Shown here in pieces: positions 13,301 to 25,299 of a stretch of 64,000 nt of DNA (position 1 is its first letter; each line of letters starts with the position of its first letter). This stretch comes from Chionis minor. Its lineage: Eukaryota > Chordata > Aves > Charadriiformes > Chionididae. The notes under the pieces were generated by a model. It saw nothing but the letters and a program-made list of their open reading frames with translations, ran no database searches and was not told the DNA's origin. Both the position numbers and the translations under genes were made by a program. The stretch spans positions 385,212 through 449,211 of the forward strand of contig VZSF01005553.1 of NCBI GenBank assembly GCA_013398295.1. The letters are read 5' to 3'.

Positions 13301-16300
13301 AGTTTTTTACAGTTGTTTCAAATGTACTTATCCATTCTTTATTTGGACTCATCCATCCCATTACTATAAATCATGTTTATAAAAACATGTATTTTATTTT
13401 CCTGTTCAAAACAATTAGATGACCACAGAAACGGGCAAGTGACATTTTTCACTAAAAATATGTATATATTGTAACTAATAGTACTGTCAGTCTTTGTAAC
13501 TGTGACTAGGTGATAACTGCAGGCTGCTGCAAATGCCCCAAGTTGAGTTGGACTTTGAGTTGCATTTTAAAGGACTAACTGAATGTGTTTGATTAAACTG
13601 GTTTGGATAAAAGCGTTGGCTCACATAAAGTGAAAGTTGCCCAATGGATGCAGAGAAAAGGAAGTGGTCACAAGTAACACAAGATAAAGGAAACTGTCTC
13701 TTGGAGGGATCCAAGGATAAGATCTCATACCCTTTATTTAATTTTAATTTATTATTTATTATACTTAAATTTATACTTTGCTAGTTCAAATACATTCCAG
13801 AAACAGAAGCTTATTGACATTTGAAGAATTTTGAGCTATTCAATGCAAAATGATGCCTGTGTTCATGTGCTTTGTGTCATAATAGCTTCCACATTTCAGT
13901 TTTAGATCCCTCACTGGTGACCCATCAAAAAGTGCAGGGATTAGCATGAATAATAAAGATATATGTCTACCTTGATCCAGGAATGTTCTTTTGTGGAAAA
14001 GGATAAGACATGTTGTGTCTTCCTTTCCAGCAAAGCTGTGTAGGGAAGCTTTTCTCCGTAATTGATCAGGTATGTGTGTCACTGAATCTGAGTACGACCA
14101 GGCTTCTGAAATGATACTCTTCATCTTCAGGCAGCATTCTTCTTTGTGGCTGCTAATCAGTTGCACGAGTAAATGTTCGTCGTTTCTGGTTTTTCTTCCC
14201 CCCCCCCCTCCCCCCCCATAATCTCTGAGAGTCTGCTGATGAAAACAAATGCTTCTGAAATTCTGTTTATGAATTTTTGACTATATCATATTTTGGAGAA
14301 TAGGACTTGAGGATTAAATCGGTATAACATAAGAAATGACCAAATGAGGCATTCTTCATGTCTCATGTTGTCTAGAAGATAAACTGCTGCATAATCTACT
14401 ATTTCTGCACTGGAATTTCTACAAGCATTTACTTTCAAACCTACACTAAAATGAGTAGCCATAGTTAGACACAATTCCGCAAGAATGTTTACTTTTAAAT
14501 CCAAACGCTGTCCACGATATGATAATGAGCACTGTTGCAGGGTTTTAACATAAGATTAAAAAATGCTAATCAGGAGAGGTAGACAAATATTCTTCATTTC
14601 TAGTGCTATTTTGATAGCCAGGGAATACAAAGTTGTAAGAGTTCGTTGTAGTCAGAAGGCAAAACTGGTGTGAGAGGACTTGCCTCCAGATGTGGCATCA
14701 CATCCGTTGTGGTGGCCCATCACTTCCCTGCAAAGGTTTTGAGTAGGTGCGTACGTCAAGTACACTTACAGAAAAACAGGAAGTTCTTCACATATCAATA
14801 ATCCTAATTTTCAGCTTTACCTATATATTTGTATATATATAATATCTCTTTTCACTTCAGTTATTTGTTTTAGAACATTCTATCTTCAGTTGCTCTGTCT
14901 ACAGGTATGCTGCTCCTGATGGGGATACTGATACCCATGGTATGGATTGTTTAAGTTTCAGCACTGAAGAACTTTCTTTTTCACTGGAACAACAAAAGAT
15001 CCAGCATTTCAGCCCAACTGCGTTCTCTAGTCTAATATAAGTAAAGGATCAGATCTTGAAAAATGCTTTATATTTATGATTGCACTGACTTAAGCACCTT
15101 CTCAGATAATGACCTGCCTTCGTTATCGGCAGCCATTCTTTGGCATCTTCTCCCAGCATCTTTTAGAATAAGATCCTAATCTATTAATGACTCTTGAGAA
15201 AGGTACCTACATCATTAGCATGAAATATAACGTTTATTCAACTTAAAGCCACAGCCGATTAAAAATTTGGTCTAGATTATTTTGGTCATAAAGCTGCAAT
15301 ACATTTTGCATAATTTTAATCCCTAGATTAAGAATATACAGAACTCATCTCTATAACAATTTTATTAGTTATTTAATCTGATGTTAATGCCTTTTTTTCA
15401 TAGATTATGGTGATGACATATAACGCACATACACGTTTCTTAATATGTGAGAAAGGACTGGATTATATCTTATAACTATATTCCCAAGACGCTGATTAGT
15501 TGAAAATAAATGATGATAAACACTTTGAAATGCTTTCATGCATGGAGAATTCCATAGAAATTTCAAATACTGAGCAATGAAGGTAGCTTATTCCTTCCAC
15601 ATAAACATAGTAATTCGAAAACATTTGTAGTCTTGTCAATATTGACGCATTTACAATTATTTTAATATAAACTACTGTAGTTGAATTTAAATTAGTAGGA
15701 GGGGTCTGTATGGTTTACGCACTGTTTCTACTATTTTTCCATCTGCTTTTTTTCCTAAAAACTCTTCACTACAATATTGATCAGAGGTCAGGTTAAGGTG
15801 TGACTCATGTTCAGCTTGTGATGGTTTTGGTGATTTTGGTGAGGGTGCCATGCCACTGACGGTGAGGAGAAGATGGATTCTTTCTTGGATTTTTTTTTTT
15901 TTTCATGAAAATGTGTTTGTATTTGCTAAGCACAAAGATACCATCTTTCTAGTGAGGAAATTAAAAATGTAAATATGTTGTTCCCTGAAATTTTCACATC
16001 CTTTTGTGGGTTTACTGGAGGGGAGAAAAGTTGGCTAGAGTTTTAAGAAATATTTATGTATGTAAAGTGGAATGTTGCTAACTGCACAAGGAAAGACTCT
16101 GCTTCCAGCTTTGAAGAGGCATTTTTAATGCCAACTTTAATTAAGGATTGCAAATCATGCTACAAGAATAAGGACCATGAGGTTCCAATAAGAATTAAAA
16201 TTTTTGTAATGCTGGAATTATTCTTCAAAGTCTTTGTTCAGTATTCGAATAATTAGTAAAACATATGTTGTCCCTTTGAAGATCACAAGAAGAAATGTCT

Positions 16301-17900
16301 TCAAATTCTAGCAGAAATTAAACACATTTCTTCAGATGACAAAATACATCTATGTTGACTTTGTTTAAGAAATGATAGCTGAAGTTAGGTAATGAAGTTG
16401 CTATTGCTGATGGTTTAATCACGATGTGCTAACCACAGTGCTTTAAAAACTGTATTGGCATTTTTGCAAAAAAGAATAAATGATTTCTTCACTTGCTTGG
16501 CCATCTGAATAGAATTGCAGTTACATATTTCCTGTTATAGTTGTATAGGATGTAAATTTTTTCTGGTTGTGTTTTAACTCAGTCAAATTACACAAGAATG
16601 AGCTTTGCATGCCTAATGAAGAACAGCTCAAAAGATTAGGAACAAAGCATTTTTGCAGAACTAACATGCACTTCAGATATGTGAGTGCAGAAACTGTTGC
16701 TTAGCCACAAATGGTTTCTGTCAGATTCAGCTTTTATCTTGGATGTTCCTGAAGGAATCTGGATTAACATAATGAGAGTGTTCATGAACCATCTCATTAT
16801 AATTTTAGAAATTTCAGTGCTGAATAATACACTAGGCTTTATTATCAAGCTTCATGACTGAGCCTTTTTATTTAATAAAATATATTTGCCACATATGGTT
16901 TTGTTTGCATTCACTTCCCTGTATGTCAGCTATTTTTTTTAGTCTAAAATTTGAAAAAAAGAGAAAAAATATCAGTACAGTTCTGAGCACCATTATACCA
17001 TCCAAAATATCAGGCAATTACAGGTTGCCTGTATTTTCTAGTGCCCTTTGTACCGGACCTCTCTAAGGGGATGTTCATCATATATTGCTGTGAAGTCCAA
17101 GTACTTACAATTAACTCAAAATTAAGCCAGACCTGAAAATATATATAACCCTTCATGTGGATTTTATGTTGGGATAAGGTATTGCATGTCACAACAAATT
17201 TGACATTCAAGAGACATTAATCATAAAGGAGTATGTGTAGTATGATTTATATATTGCATTAGTCTTGGATGAAACTATCTGGATGGAAAGTTTCTTTGAA
17301 ATATAAAATATTTGCAGTAATACCAAAGAATTTGCAAAGATTTTTCTTAAACAGGGTTTTCTTCTTTCCCACATCACAAACATAGAGCAAATGTGACATA
17401 GTGGAAGAATTGATGATGAAGGGGGTTTTCTGTTTCACTCAAGTTATTGACAGCTTTTATTACAGCTTTCTATCACCACATGACTGTGTAGCATTTTTTT
17501 TCCTTTCTTCTTGCTCCTGTTCCAGCTTTTAAGCTATTTTCCTTCATGTAGTGGATGATTCCACTACTCTTCTATTAAAGATGGAGAGCTCTTCACAAGG
17601 GAAGCAGGGTTGCCATCAGAGATGACACCACAATTTCTTTAAATGCTTCTTCCCTTAATATGAAAAAATATTTTACATAAAAGAGTTTATTTTGGAAAAA
17701 AACTCTGTTGGAAGTTCAGCTGCTTTCCAGTCCAAATATATTCTTACCTTCTTTTCTTATTTATATCTGAAGCATAACCAGGCTTTCTCTACTCCTAACA
17801 TGAGGTGAACAAAAGTAGCATTACTTTTTGTTGTTGATGGTGTAGATTTAAAAAAAAAAAAAAAAAGTCTGCCTGAAATCTTTAGGAGTTTACAGAGCAC
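10345..17900. other. AT-rich non-coding stretch with homopolymers
   Basis: No recognised gene. Landmarks are T16 at 11032-11047, a C11-T-C8 tract at 14198-14217, T14 at 15890-15903 and A17 at 17850-17866. The A and T runs lack any recognisable adjoining retroposon body, so they are not called as element tails. Confidence 0.5.
14198..14217. repeat. C-homopolymer tract (C11 T C8)
   Basis: Twenty bases of almost pure C in an AT-rich neighbourhood. It is one of five G/C homopolymer tracts of ten bases or more in the window. Such tracts are hard to sequence and their exact length here may be unreliable. Confidence 0.9.
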
Positions 17901-17918
17901 AGAGAATTTTCAACTTAC

Positions 17919-17987
17919 CTTGACTTGTGTATCTTTGACCCAGTAATACATTTCACGAAGACGCGTACCTGCTTTGCACAGATGACT
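17919..17987 (-). other. candidate minus-strand exon (69 nt), unidentified
   Basis: Read on the minus strand, the segment ends at a near-perfect donor (AAG|GTAAGTTG). It begins after TTTCTTGTTCAG, a moderate acceptor. Its length is a multiple of three and its first frame is open for 23 codons, including the peptide CKAGTRLREMYYWVKD. A second frame is also open, so coding use is not proven. It contains CpG sites (ACGCGT) that are rare in the flanks. I do not recognise the peptide. Chance splice-site pairs are common in DNA like this, so confidence is low. Confidence 0.2.
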
Positions 17988-20900
17988 CTGAACAAGAAAT
18001 TTTCCCCGTTGTGAAGCTGGTAGCAAGTATGTTCTCCTCGCTGTCCCCTGCAAATTACTCCCCATGCCTAAGCCCTTGCTTCAAGAACTCCTCCTTGCTG
18101 TAAGAAATTTATCAGGTTAGTGACCTAAAACTTATTTAGTGAAATGGATAAAAGCATACAGGGAAGTCAGGAGGAAGCGTAGGTGAGGTCCCCTATCGCA
18201 GACACAGCAGGAAGGGACAGGAGCTGCTGAGAAAGCAGTGTGTGCTGTACGGCCAGAGTCCTTTGGTGGTTGCTGCTATCGCGGGATAGTCCAGAGCCCT
18301 GTAAGCTTCTTTTCTTTTTTTATTTTTTCTTTACTTGTGCTCTCATTTGCGTTTGCCAAAGCTTTGTGAAAGCAAAAAACATGAGCCATGACTAGAGCTC
18401 TGGGAAGCTAATTTTGGGCTACTCTCAGCAATCGTGTGTTCAATGATGTTCTCAGTGTCTGCTAGGGAGTTATTGCTACCTTCTCTGCAAATACTTGTAG
18501 ACTGTGGTACTTGAATTTTGGAGAACTGGTTAGTACAGAGAATGAGAGTTACATGAACTCCTCATATATAGCTTTTCCATGCTGACAACAGCGTGCCACA
18601 TGTACGTTGCCAGACACATAGCATTACTAGCACAGTAGGGGTACCTTTTAATTTGATTGGTCCTAACTGTATTGAAATCATATATTTAACCATATTAATA
18701 TATAAGATATAGTCCATCTTATACTAAGCCTACTGTGTTCATAATAGTGTACTTGTAGAAAACAGAATTGTTGGCTTTGCAACTTCCTTTTTGGATTTAT
18801 TAGGTTAATAGCATGGGCTGAGGGAGATGTGCCATGTTAACATTCTTATCATTCGGTATTCTGGGAGACTTATATTTGAGATACAGTGACTTAAACATGA
18901 TTTGATGATCCAGTGAAGGAGAGAGGCATGCCTCTGTGAAGACAGAACACATTCTTTATTGCTTGGTTTTATTTTGCTTTTGTTGTAATGTTTTTTATCC
19001 CTTACCATGATTTTTATTTTCAAAACTACTAAACCTATATATTTCAAATTGTATGGGAAAATGAATAAAATATCCATATATTAGCCAAAGTCCTATTATC
19101 TGCATTAGATGTTTGGTTGAAAATATGTCCTTGGGATATTGAAAGTATATGTAGACTATGTAGACTGAAATTTCAACTTTCTCTCATCGTTTTATTAGTT
19201 GCCAAGAATATTGAGTGGATTTCTGTGAATATTGAGGTAAATTTTCAATTCAGAAGCCTGAAATCAGATTTGAAGTCCATAGATTGGTGCCTAAGTGTAA
19301 TCGGCCTGATTTTCAGAAGGTTGAACGTTGGTGAGTCATACTGAAGCAATGGACAGTATTCCCATGCTCTGGACACCAGAGATTGGGTTTAGGTGTCACA
19401 ATTTGGAAAACTTGGACTTTTGCCTTTAAATTCTATAATATATGCAATAACTTTTTTTTTTTTTTTTTTTGGCACACCTTCATTCCTCTGTTGAGCTGTG
19501 TTAAATGTTGTGAATGAAAAGTTCTTAATGAACTTCTTATGCAGTTTTGAATGTTGTAACTGAAGTTCATGTACTCAGATGGCCAGGCGTTTAAATCCAG
19601 CTGCTCTGTAAGTGCCCTTTTACTGAATATTTATGAACTTCTCCGATGCAAACTGAGCTAAATAGAATAAACGCCAGTTTGAGTTAGCACAGAAGCAGAT
19701 CTGGACAGGAATTATTAATGCTGGTCTGTTGGAAAATGCTATTGGAAAATTGTTAAGTCTGAATGTTTAATGAGAAGTTTTGCTGTAGTTTGTTTTCCTC
19801 TGATTGGTCAGACGTGTCACAGAGGTGGAGACTGAGCAGATCCAAGAGTTTTCCTCATCTCTATGTTCCCACTGTTTCCCTTGCATTAGCACTGACAGTG
19901 ATGTGGCCACGGGGGCAGCATATGTGCAAATGGCAAGTTGATGTGACATGTCACCGGGCTATACAGTATCTAATGTCTGCACCAGGTAGGGAGATAAAAT
20001 CATGGGATGACTGGACTTGCCTTTTTGGCTGTAATGTGCTTAATCTCGTGGTGAAGTGGTAGTTTAATAGTGAACCGATAGTTAAGAATCCATAATTTAC
20101 TGCTTCAATATTACTGTTGTTATTGTGCAAACAGTTAAAATGTTAATCATTGTTGTGGTTCCATATTTTAGTAAAAGAACGTTAAACACAGTAATACTGC
20201 ACTAGTTTGTATCCGCCTACTTGCATCTAGACTCTTTTCTAGTTTTTTTTCTCCAAGACTTTGGAATCAAAGAGATGATGATAGACTGAAAATATTTTCT
20301 GAATTTTAGGTTAGTTTAATGGGTCTAGAAAGAAAGCTTTGAGAGGTTAGTGAGGGTTCTGTGAGTATTCATAGAGTGATGGCCAATAAAAAGATGACAA
20401 CAGCTGTATCTTTTATGAAAAAATTCTCTCTGCTTACCTGATCGTTGCAGAATTCATAGTGAGCTTCTGAGCCGCAGCTCAAGGAGATTTTCGAAACTAA
20501 GGACCTGTTACTTAGGACCAGATTGTGAACGCCTTACTCCTCTTGTTGACTGTTTAGTCCTATTTTCTTCAATGCTTACAGTTTTCAATGAGTAACTGCA
20601 CAGCAATGGAAAAAGATATTGTTTTAGTCGTTACCAGTTGTTTCTTCATCAGTTTGTGTGAGCTGGGAGGACACTAATTTGATGTATCTTTTGAGCAATG
20701 CAGGCAGCTCTGTAAGTTTGGGAGGCTATTGGAAAATAGAAACAGTGGAAAAAAGAGATTTAAAAATATTGTAAGAACAACACATGGAGATTTCCCCCCC
20801 GCTTTATTTCCCCCCAAACATGTTTTCCTGTACAAGTTTTAAAACACTTGAATGCACATTCTGCTAATCATCTCTTCAGTATTTGGCTGCGTTTTTATTC

Positions 20901-23900
20901 TTGCAGTTGTGAAACAGCCGCACATACTGAAACTTTGCCAAACAACATAGGGAAGTTGTTAGAAAATGGAGGTTCTTTATGTAAGTAACATATGTAGTGG
21001 AATATATAATTAATTATAATTGTATGAGAAGCAATTTACTTCTGGTGGGTACGTCCTTTCTAAACCTACAATATATTATTCATGGGTTTCTTTCCTTTTC
21101 AGTAGTTAACCTATTATTGTGATTATCACTCATCTTTTGTGGCAAGCTGTTTTTGATCAGAAAGAATTAAATAAAAATTATTAAAAATTTAAAATAATGC
21201 ACTCCCCTGAAATATTCAGATCATCTAAGATGAATTCTTGTGTGGTGATGCAACCTGATATACCTTGGTGAAAATTTGTAGATGCGGCATTTTATACATT
21301 AGGGAAAAACAGGCTGACTGTGATAAAAGGAGTGGTGAGTCAGGAGAGGGAGAGATGAGTGACCTTTTCCTTTTTTATTCTTTATGTTCATCTTATACTT
21401 GTGATACACAGTCATCATTTTCAGAGGCGACAAAATCCTCAGCTAATTAATTCAGTATAATGTATAAATTCTTTCTGAAGTGAATAAACTGTATTGATTA
21501 CTTTTAAAAATATTTAAGATGTAAGATCTGCAATGATAACTGTATGCACATTATCAACAAATAATATTCATAAGTCACATAAACATTACCCTTAAGGTCT
21601 GTCAATCAGTCATCCCAGAGTTTTCAGCCAAAAAGCTGCCTGATGTCCTTCAACATGAGACTCTGTGTATTACCCAAATGTTAGGAACAAAACCTAAGTG
21701 AATGCAAAGTGTTCTCTGCATTCGCTTCTCAAATTTCTTTGTAATGGTATAATTTTGTGCCTTCAACCAGAAGTTAGAGTAATTATGACATCCTGGAATG
21801 GATTTAGAGGTGAAAAAGCAAATCCACTCAAACTCATTGTAACAAGGAACTGAAGACTGTATGTCACTTTCTTTTCTGTTAATGGCTTCAGAAACTGGTA
21901 CGTGTGAATCTGAGCCCTAGCTTGAGAAGTCAGCTTTGCAAAAGTGCCACTATCATTTGCAAACACCTGGACTATTTCTGACAACAGAAGTAGTTTACAT
22001 GGAAAAATATTAGAAGGGAATTATTTGAGTGATATCTTTATGCATGGTGAATAATCTTGATGAGCAGGGTGTTATCCAAGCCTCCTATTCCATTGCTAAA
22101 ACTTCAGACAAAGGAAAGACTGTGGTATGACTCACATTAGGTGTAGCCTCCAGAAATACTCTTTAAGTTCATTTTTTATCTAAGTCCCTTATTTACTAAA
22201 GAAAGGTTATGTGAGACTGTGTTAAAATCTTAGATAAATGAAGATCTGTCACATTTATAACCCTCATATCCAACAGGTGGCAGTTTCCGTACAAAGGAAG
22301 AAGCGTAGCCAGCTTGTGATGTTGTATCAAAGGTGCCAGCAACAAGCCAATTGTCTAATTCTGAGGCTAATACTTTCATCATATTTGTTTGTGCTAGCTT
22401 TTATGTTCAGCCAAAAATAAGACACCTGTCTGTTTTCAATTTTCTGTGCAAAGCTCAGCAGATAACAAGTTCTGATTGCAGCTCCTGTTGGATCTAGTCT
22501 TGTTTTTCAGAGCAGGGCAGGACACTTCCCGTACGTCTTGCCACTGTAGCTCCCACTCTGCTGGCCTGCAGACACAAGTGCTATATAAAGGTGTATGTAA
22601 TGAATGCGAATAGTGGAAATGCTTCTCTGATTTGCCTTTGTATCAATAATTCGAAGATCAAACACCTCAATGAAAATTGCAAAGTGACAGATTTTTAAAT
22701 TTGTCTGTGTGCTGACTAAAACATTAGAGCAATTTGTTTAGTTTCAGAGATTGACTTCCTAGTAGTTTCAGTGGTACCTGCCTTGGTCAATATTGCATAT
22801 TCAACATGAGGAATAACTCAGAGAAGTTATTTGGTATGAGCAAGTCAATATGTAGAAGAAAATGCAGGACATTTGAGGTATCAGACAGCTCAAGGTAAAT
22901 TCATGAAGCCTTTCATCTGTCTATGTTTCAGCAGGAATCCGGAGTGGTAGATTTTCAGTAGTGTGCATTAAATGAATTTTTGGCCTTAGTGCAAGTCAGG
23001 ATTGTTATTCAAGTCATTGTTAATAAAACCTCCTTCCCTGTTTAACTGTAAATATTTTGGCAATGGAATCTTCTGCAATATCATCTGCTGCTTCCGATAT
23101 CATCTTGCTGTATTGTTAGATGATCATGACAGAACTCCTATCTTCACTCACGCTTCTGGTCTCTGTAGCACTAGTTGTATCCAAATTCATCACCAAAACA
23201 TGTCTGTCCTGTGTCTCTCATTGACCTCATCCGTCTGATTGATCTTGACCACGGAAGGCAGGTTATTTCTTCTTAGTAACTGTGAACATCCTTTTTCCTA
23301 GAAGAGTAAGGTAGCTACTTGATACTAGTTTTGCTCTGAATGGATATATGAGCAGTATAGTTCAGATGTATGGCCCCTGGACCTTTTGACTTATTTTAAA
23401 AAACAAATGGACTTCCAAAATGGTGTTTCTTCTCACTCAGACACATCTTCCAGCACAAGAGATTAAATAAAAAACAAGGTGAGAAAGAGCAAATGTTGAT
23501 AGGGGATTTGATGTACCCTGTCCCTTGCTTAGGGACAAAAAGTAAAAGGAAGGAAATAAAAGTTACCGTGTATGATAGCTCAGGAAAAGGATGCACTTCA
23601 TATTCACCTATTCACAGACTCGTCCACGATACTGTTTTTCAGTGCATGAATGGCATTTGGAGGCCTATTCCTATGAAGTGCACTTGCTTTTGCTGCATGC
23701 TAGTGAAGGGGCAGGTAATGAGAAGAGAAGAAAGTTTGGAACAATTAAATGAACTGCAGCCCCTTGTTCCCTTATCCGTTAAGGAAAGAGCATTACAGGA
23801 AGCAGCTATGGTGAATAATAACTCTGGAAAACAGAAAAGAGAGCTGACATTAGTGATAATGCACTTTCTGCCTCTGGAAGGTAATATGCCTGCAAAGCAA

Positions 23901-24780
23901 ACGATTTGAAATACACTCAAAAGCAGAGAATAAATGCTGAAAGTGAAAATAGCTAGCAGTGGATAGCAGACTGAAGCAAAATACAAGTTTGAAACACAGT
24001 GATTGACAGTACAGAAAGACATTGATTGGTATCTATGTGCTACTGGGATTTACATATAACATTAAAAAGTTTGGGATAAGCAAATCGACTGAACTCATAC
24101 ATCAGAATAATTGGAAACTATGTACAGAAGAAATCAACATAGCTATTGATTCCCCAAAATACCTCATTAAAGTAAAAAGTTGGAAGTATTGGAAATTGAA
24201 TCAGAATATGTGATTATGTATGCTGGATTTTGGCTTGTGTTCAGTTACTTGGGGTTTATGGTAACTTCTAAGCTTACATACAGGTTAGGTTAAATCTTGC
24301 TACAGTTCTAACATATGCTTATGTAAAATTACAGTTGCAAGTGAGGAATGACAGAATGGCTGCGTGCAAATGACCCAAGTGTCACCCTTGCATGGTCTAC
24401 TGAAGGAAAGCAGGTTCTGCTGAACATATTTATGTTCTGATCGTGAAGATTAGATGACTTTCCCCTTAAGTTTTCTTTTTTTGAGGGATGTGGGGTTTTG
24501 ATTTTATAGCGAATTAGTACGCCAGGAATACAAAGATTACTAAAATAAACCTTAGAAAATAAGGTCAGTATTATTTCTCAAGCTACCATAAGACTATATT
24601 GTTTAAATAACTCATGCGGTCTTCCAAATTCCTGGAGATGCAATTGATATACAACAGTGTTTATGGACACCTCTACACCTGCACACAGTACACACTGAGC
24701 CATGCAAGGCAGCATCTCAAATATGTCTGAGGAAGTTATTAGATCTTTCAAACTTTATTCTGACTAGCTTAAATGTTTGA
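17988..24780. other. AT-rich non-coding stretch
   Basis: No recognised gene or repeat. A T19 run lies at 19452-19470. An open frame of 138 codons on the plus strand at 23493-23909 overlaps a 127-codon frame on the minus strand, and neither resembles a known family. Confidence 0.5.
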
Positions 24781-24784
24781 TTTA

Positions 24785-25078
24785 GAAAGAACTGATGAAT
24801 TTGCCATATTGATAAAGGCATTTTCCTTCTAAGTGGGTGTTTTGTATCCATAAGGAAGTACATGAAGTTGCCAGGGTAACCATGAATTTTCTTGAAGTCC
24901 TAGGGGGATTAAACACCTCCAGTTCGATAGGTATAGGGCTCTGCACGGGGTGAAAAGGATTCTGTCTGTGACCGTTTTGACGAAGTCCAGGATAAATGGC
25001 ATCCAGTGGCCCATGGAAGCCTGTAACTAGATAGATGCTGACTAGCTCATAGGATCTCAGGTCAGGCAGATGAAGGTG
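24785..25078 (-). other. 98-codon stop-free segment, possible exon
   Basis: On the minus strand this interval is open for 98 codons between stops, without an early ATG. The residues have a balanced, proline-rich, protein-like make-up, for example FHGPLDAIYPGLRQNG and HPVQSPIPIELEVFN. A good splice acceptor (TATCTAGTTACAG) lies just inside it, which would start the exon at 25020 in the same frame. No convincing donor is visible before the stop at 24782-24784, so it would be a terminal exon, a decayed exon or a chance frame. I do not recognise the product. A different minus-strand frame is also open for 61 codons here, which weakens the case. Confidence 0.25.
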
Positions 25079-25189
25079 TTACTGGGAAAGTGCTTTTCAT
25101 AGTCATTTGATGGAGTCTGCCTGCATTTGCTTTCCCCCAACTAGTCTGATTTGTTTCTACTTCATTCTACTGCAGCCAGGACCAACGTG

Positions 25190-25290
25190 GTCATCTTTGC
25201 GAGGCAGAGCCGCCCCGAGAGCCGCTACGGTGCTTTGCAGGGGTGCAGCCGTGCCGCGATGCGCCCCTTGTGATTTCTTTGGCAAGCTGG
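25190..25290. other. short CpG-rich patch
   Basis: About 100 bases with roughly eight CpG sites, sharply different from the AT-rich surroundings. It lies about 110 bp upstream (in minus-strand terms) of the 98-codon open segment. It could be a decayed exon, a small unmethylated element or part of an unrecognised repeat. Confidence 0.35.
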
Positions 25291-25299
25291 TATTACACA

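Noticed and set aside
17850..17866. A17 run as a retroposon tail
   Set aside because: No recognisable element body or target duplication adjoins it.
23493..23909. Plus-strand open frame of 138 codons
   Set aside because: It overlaps a 127-codon frame on the opposite strand, and neither resembles a protein family.
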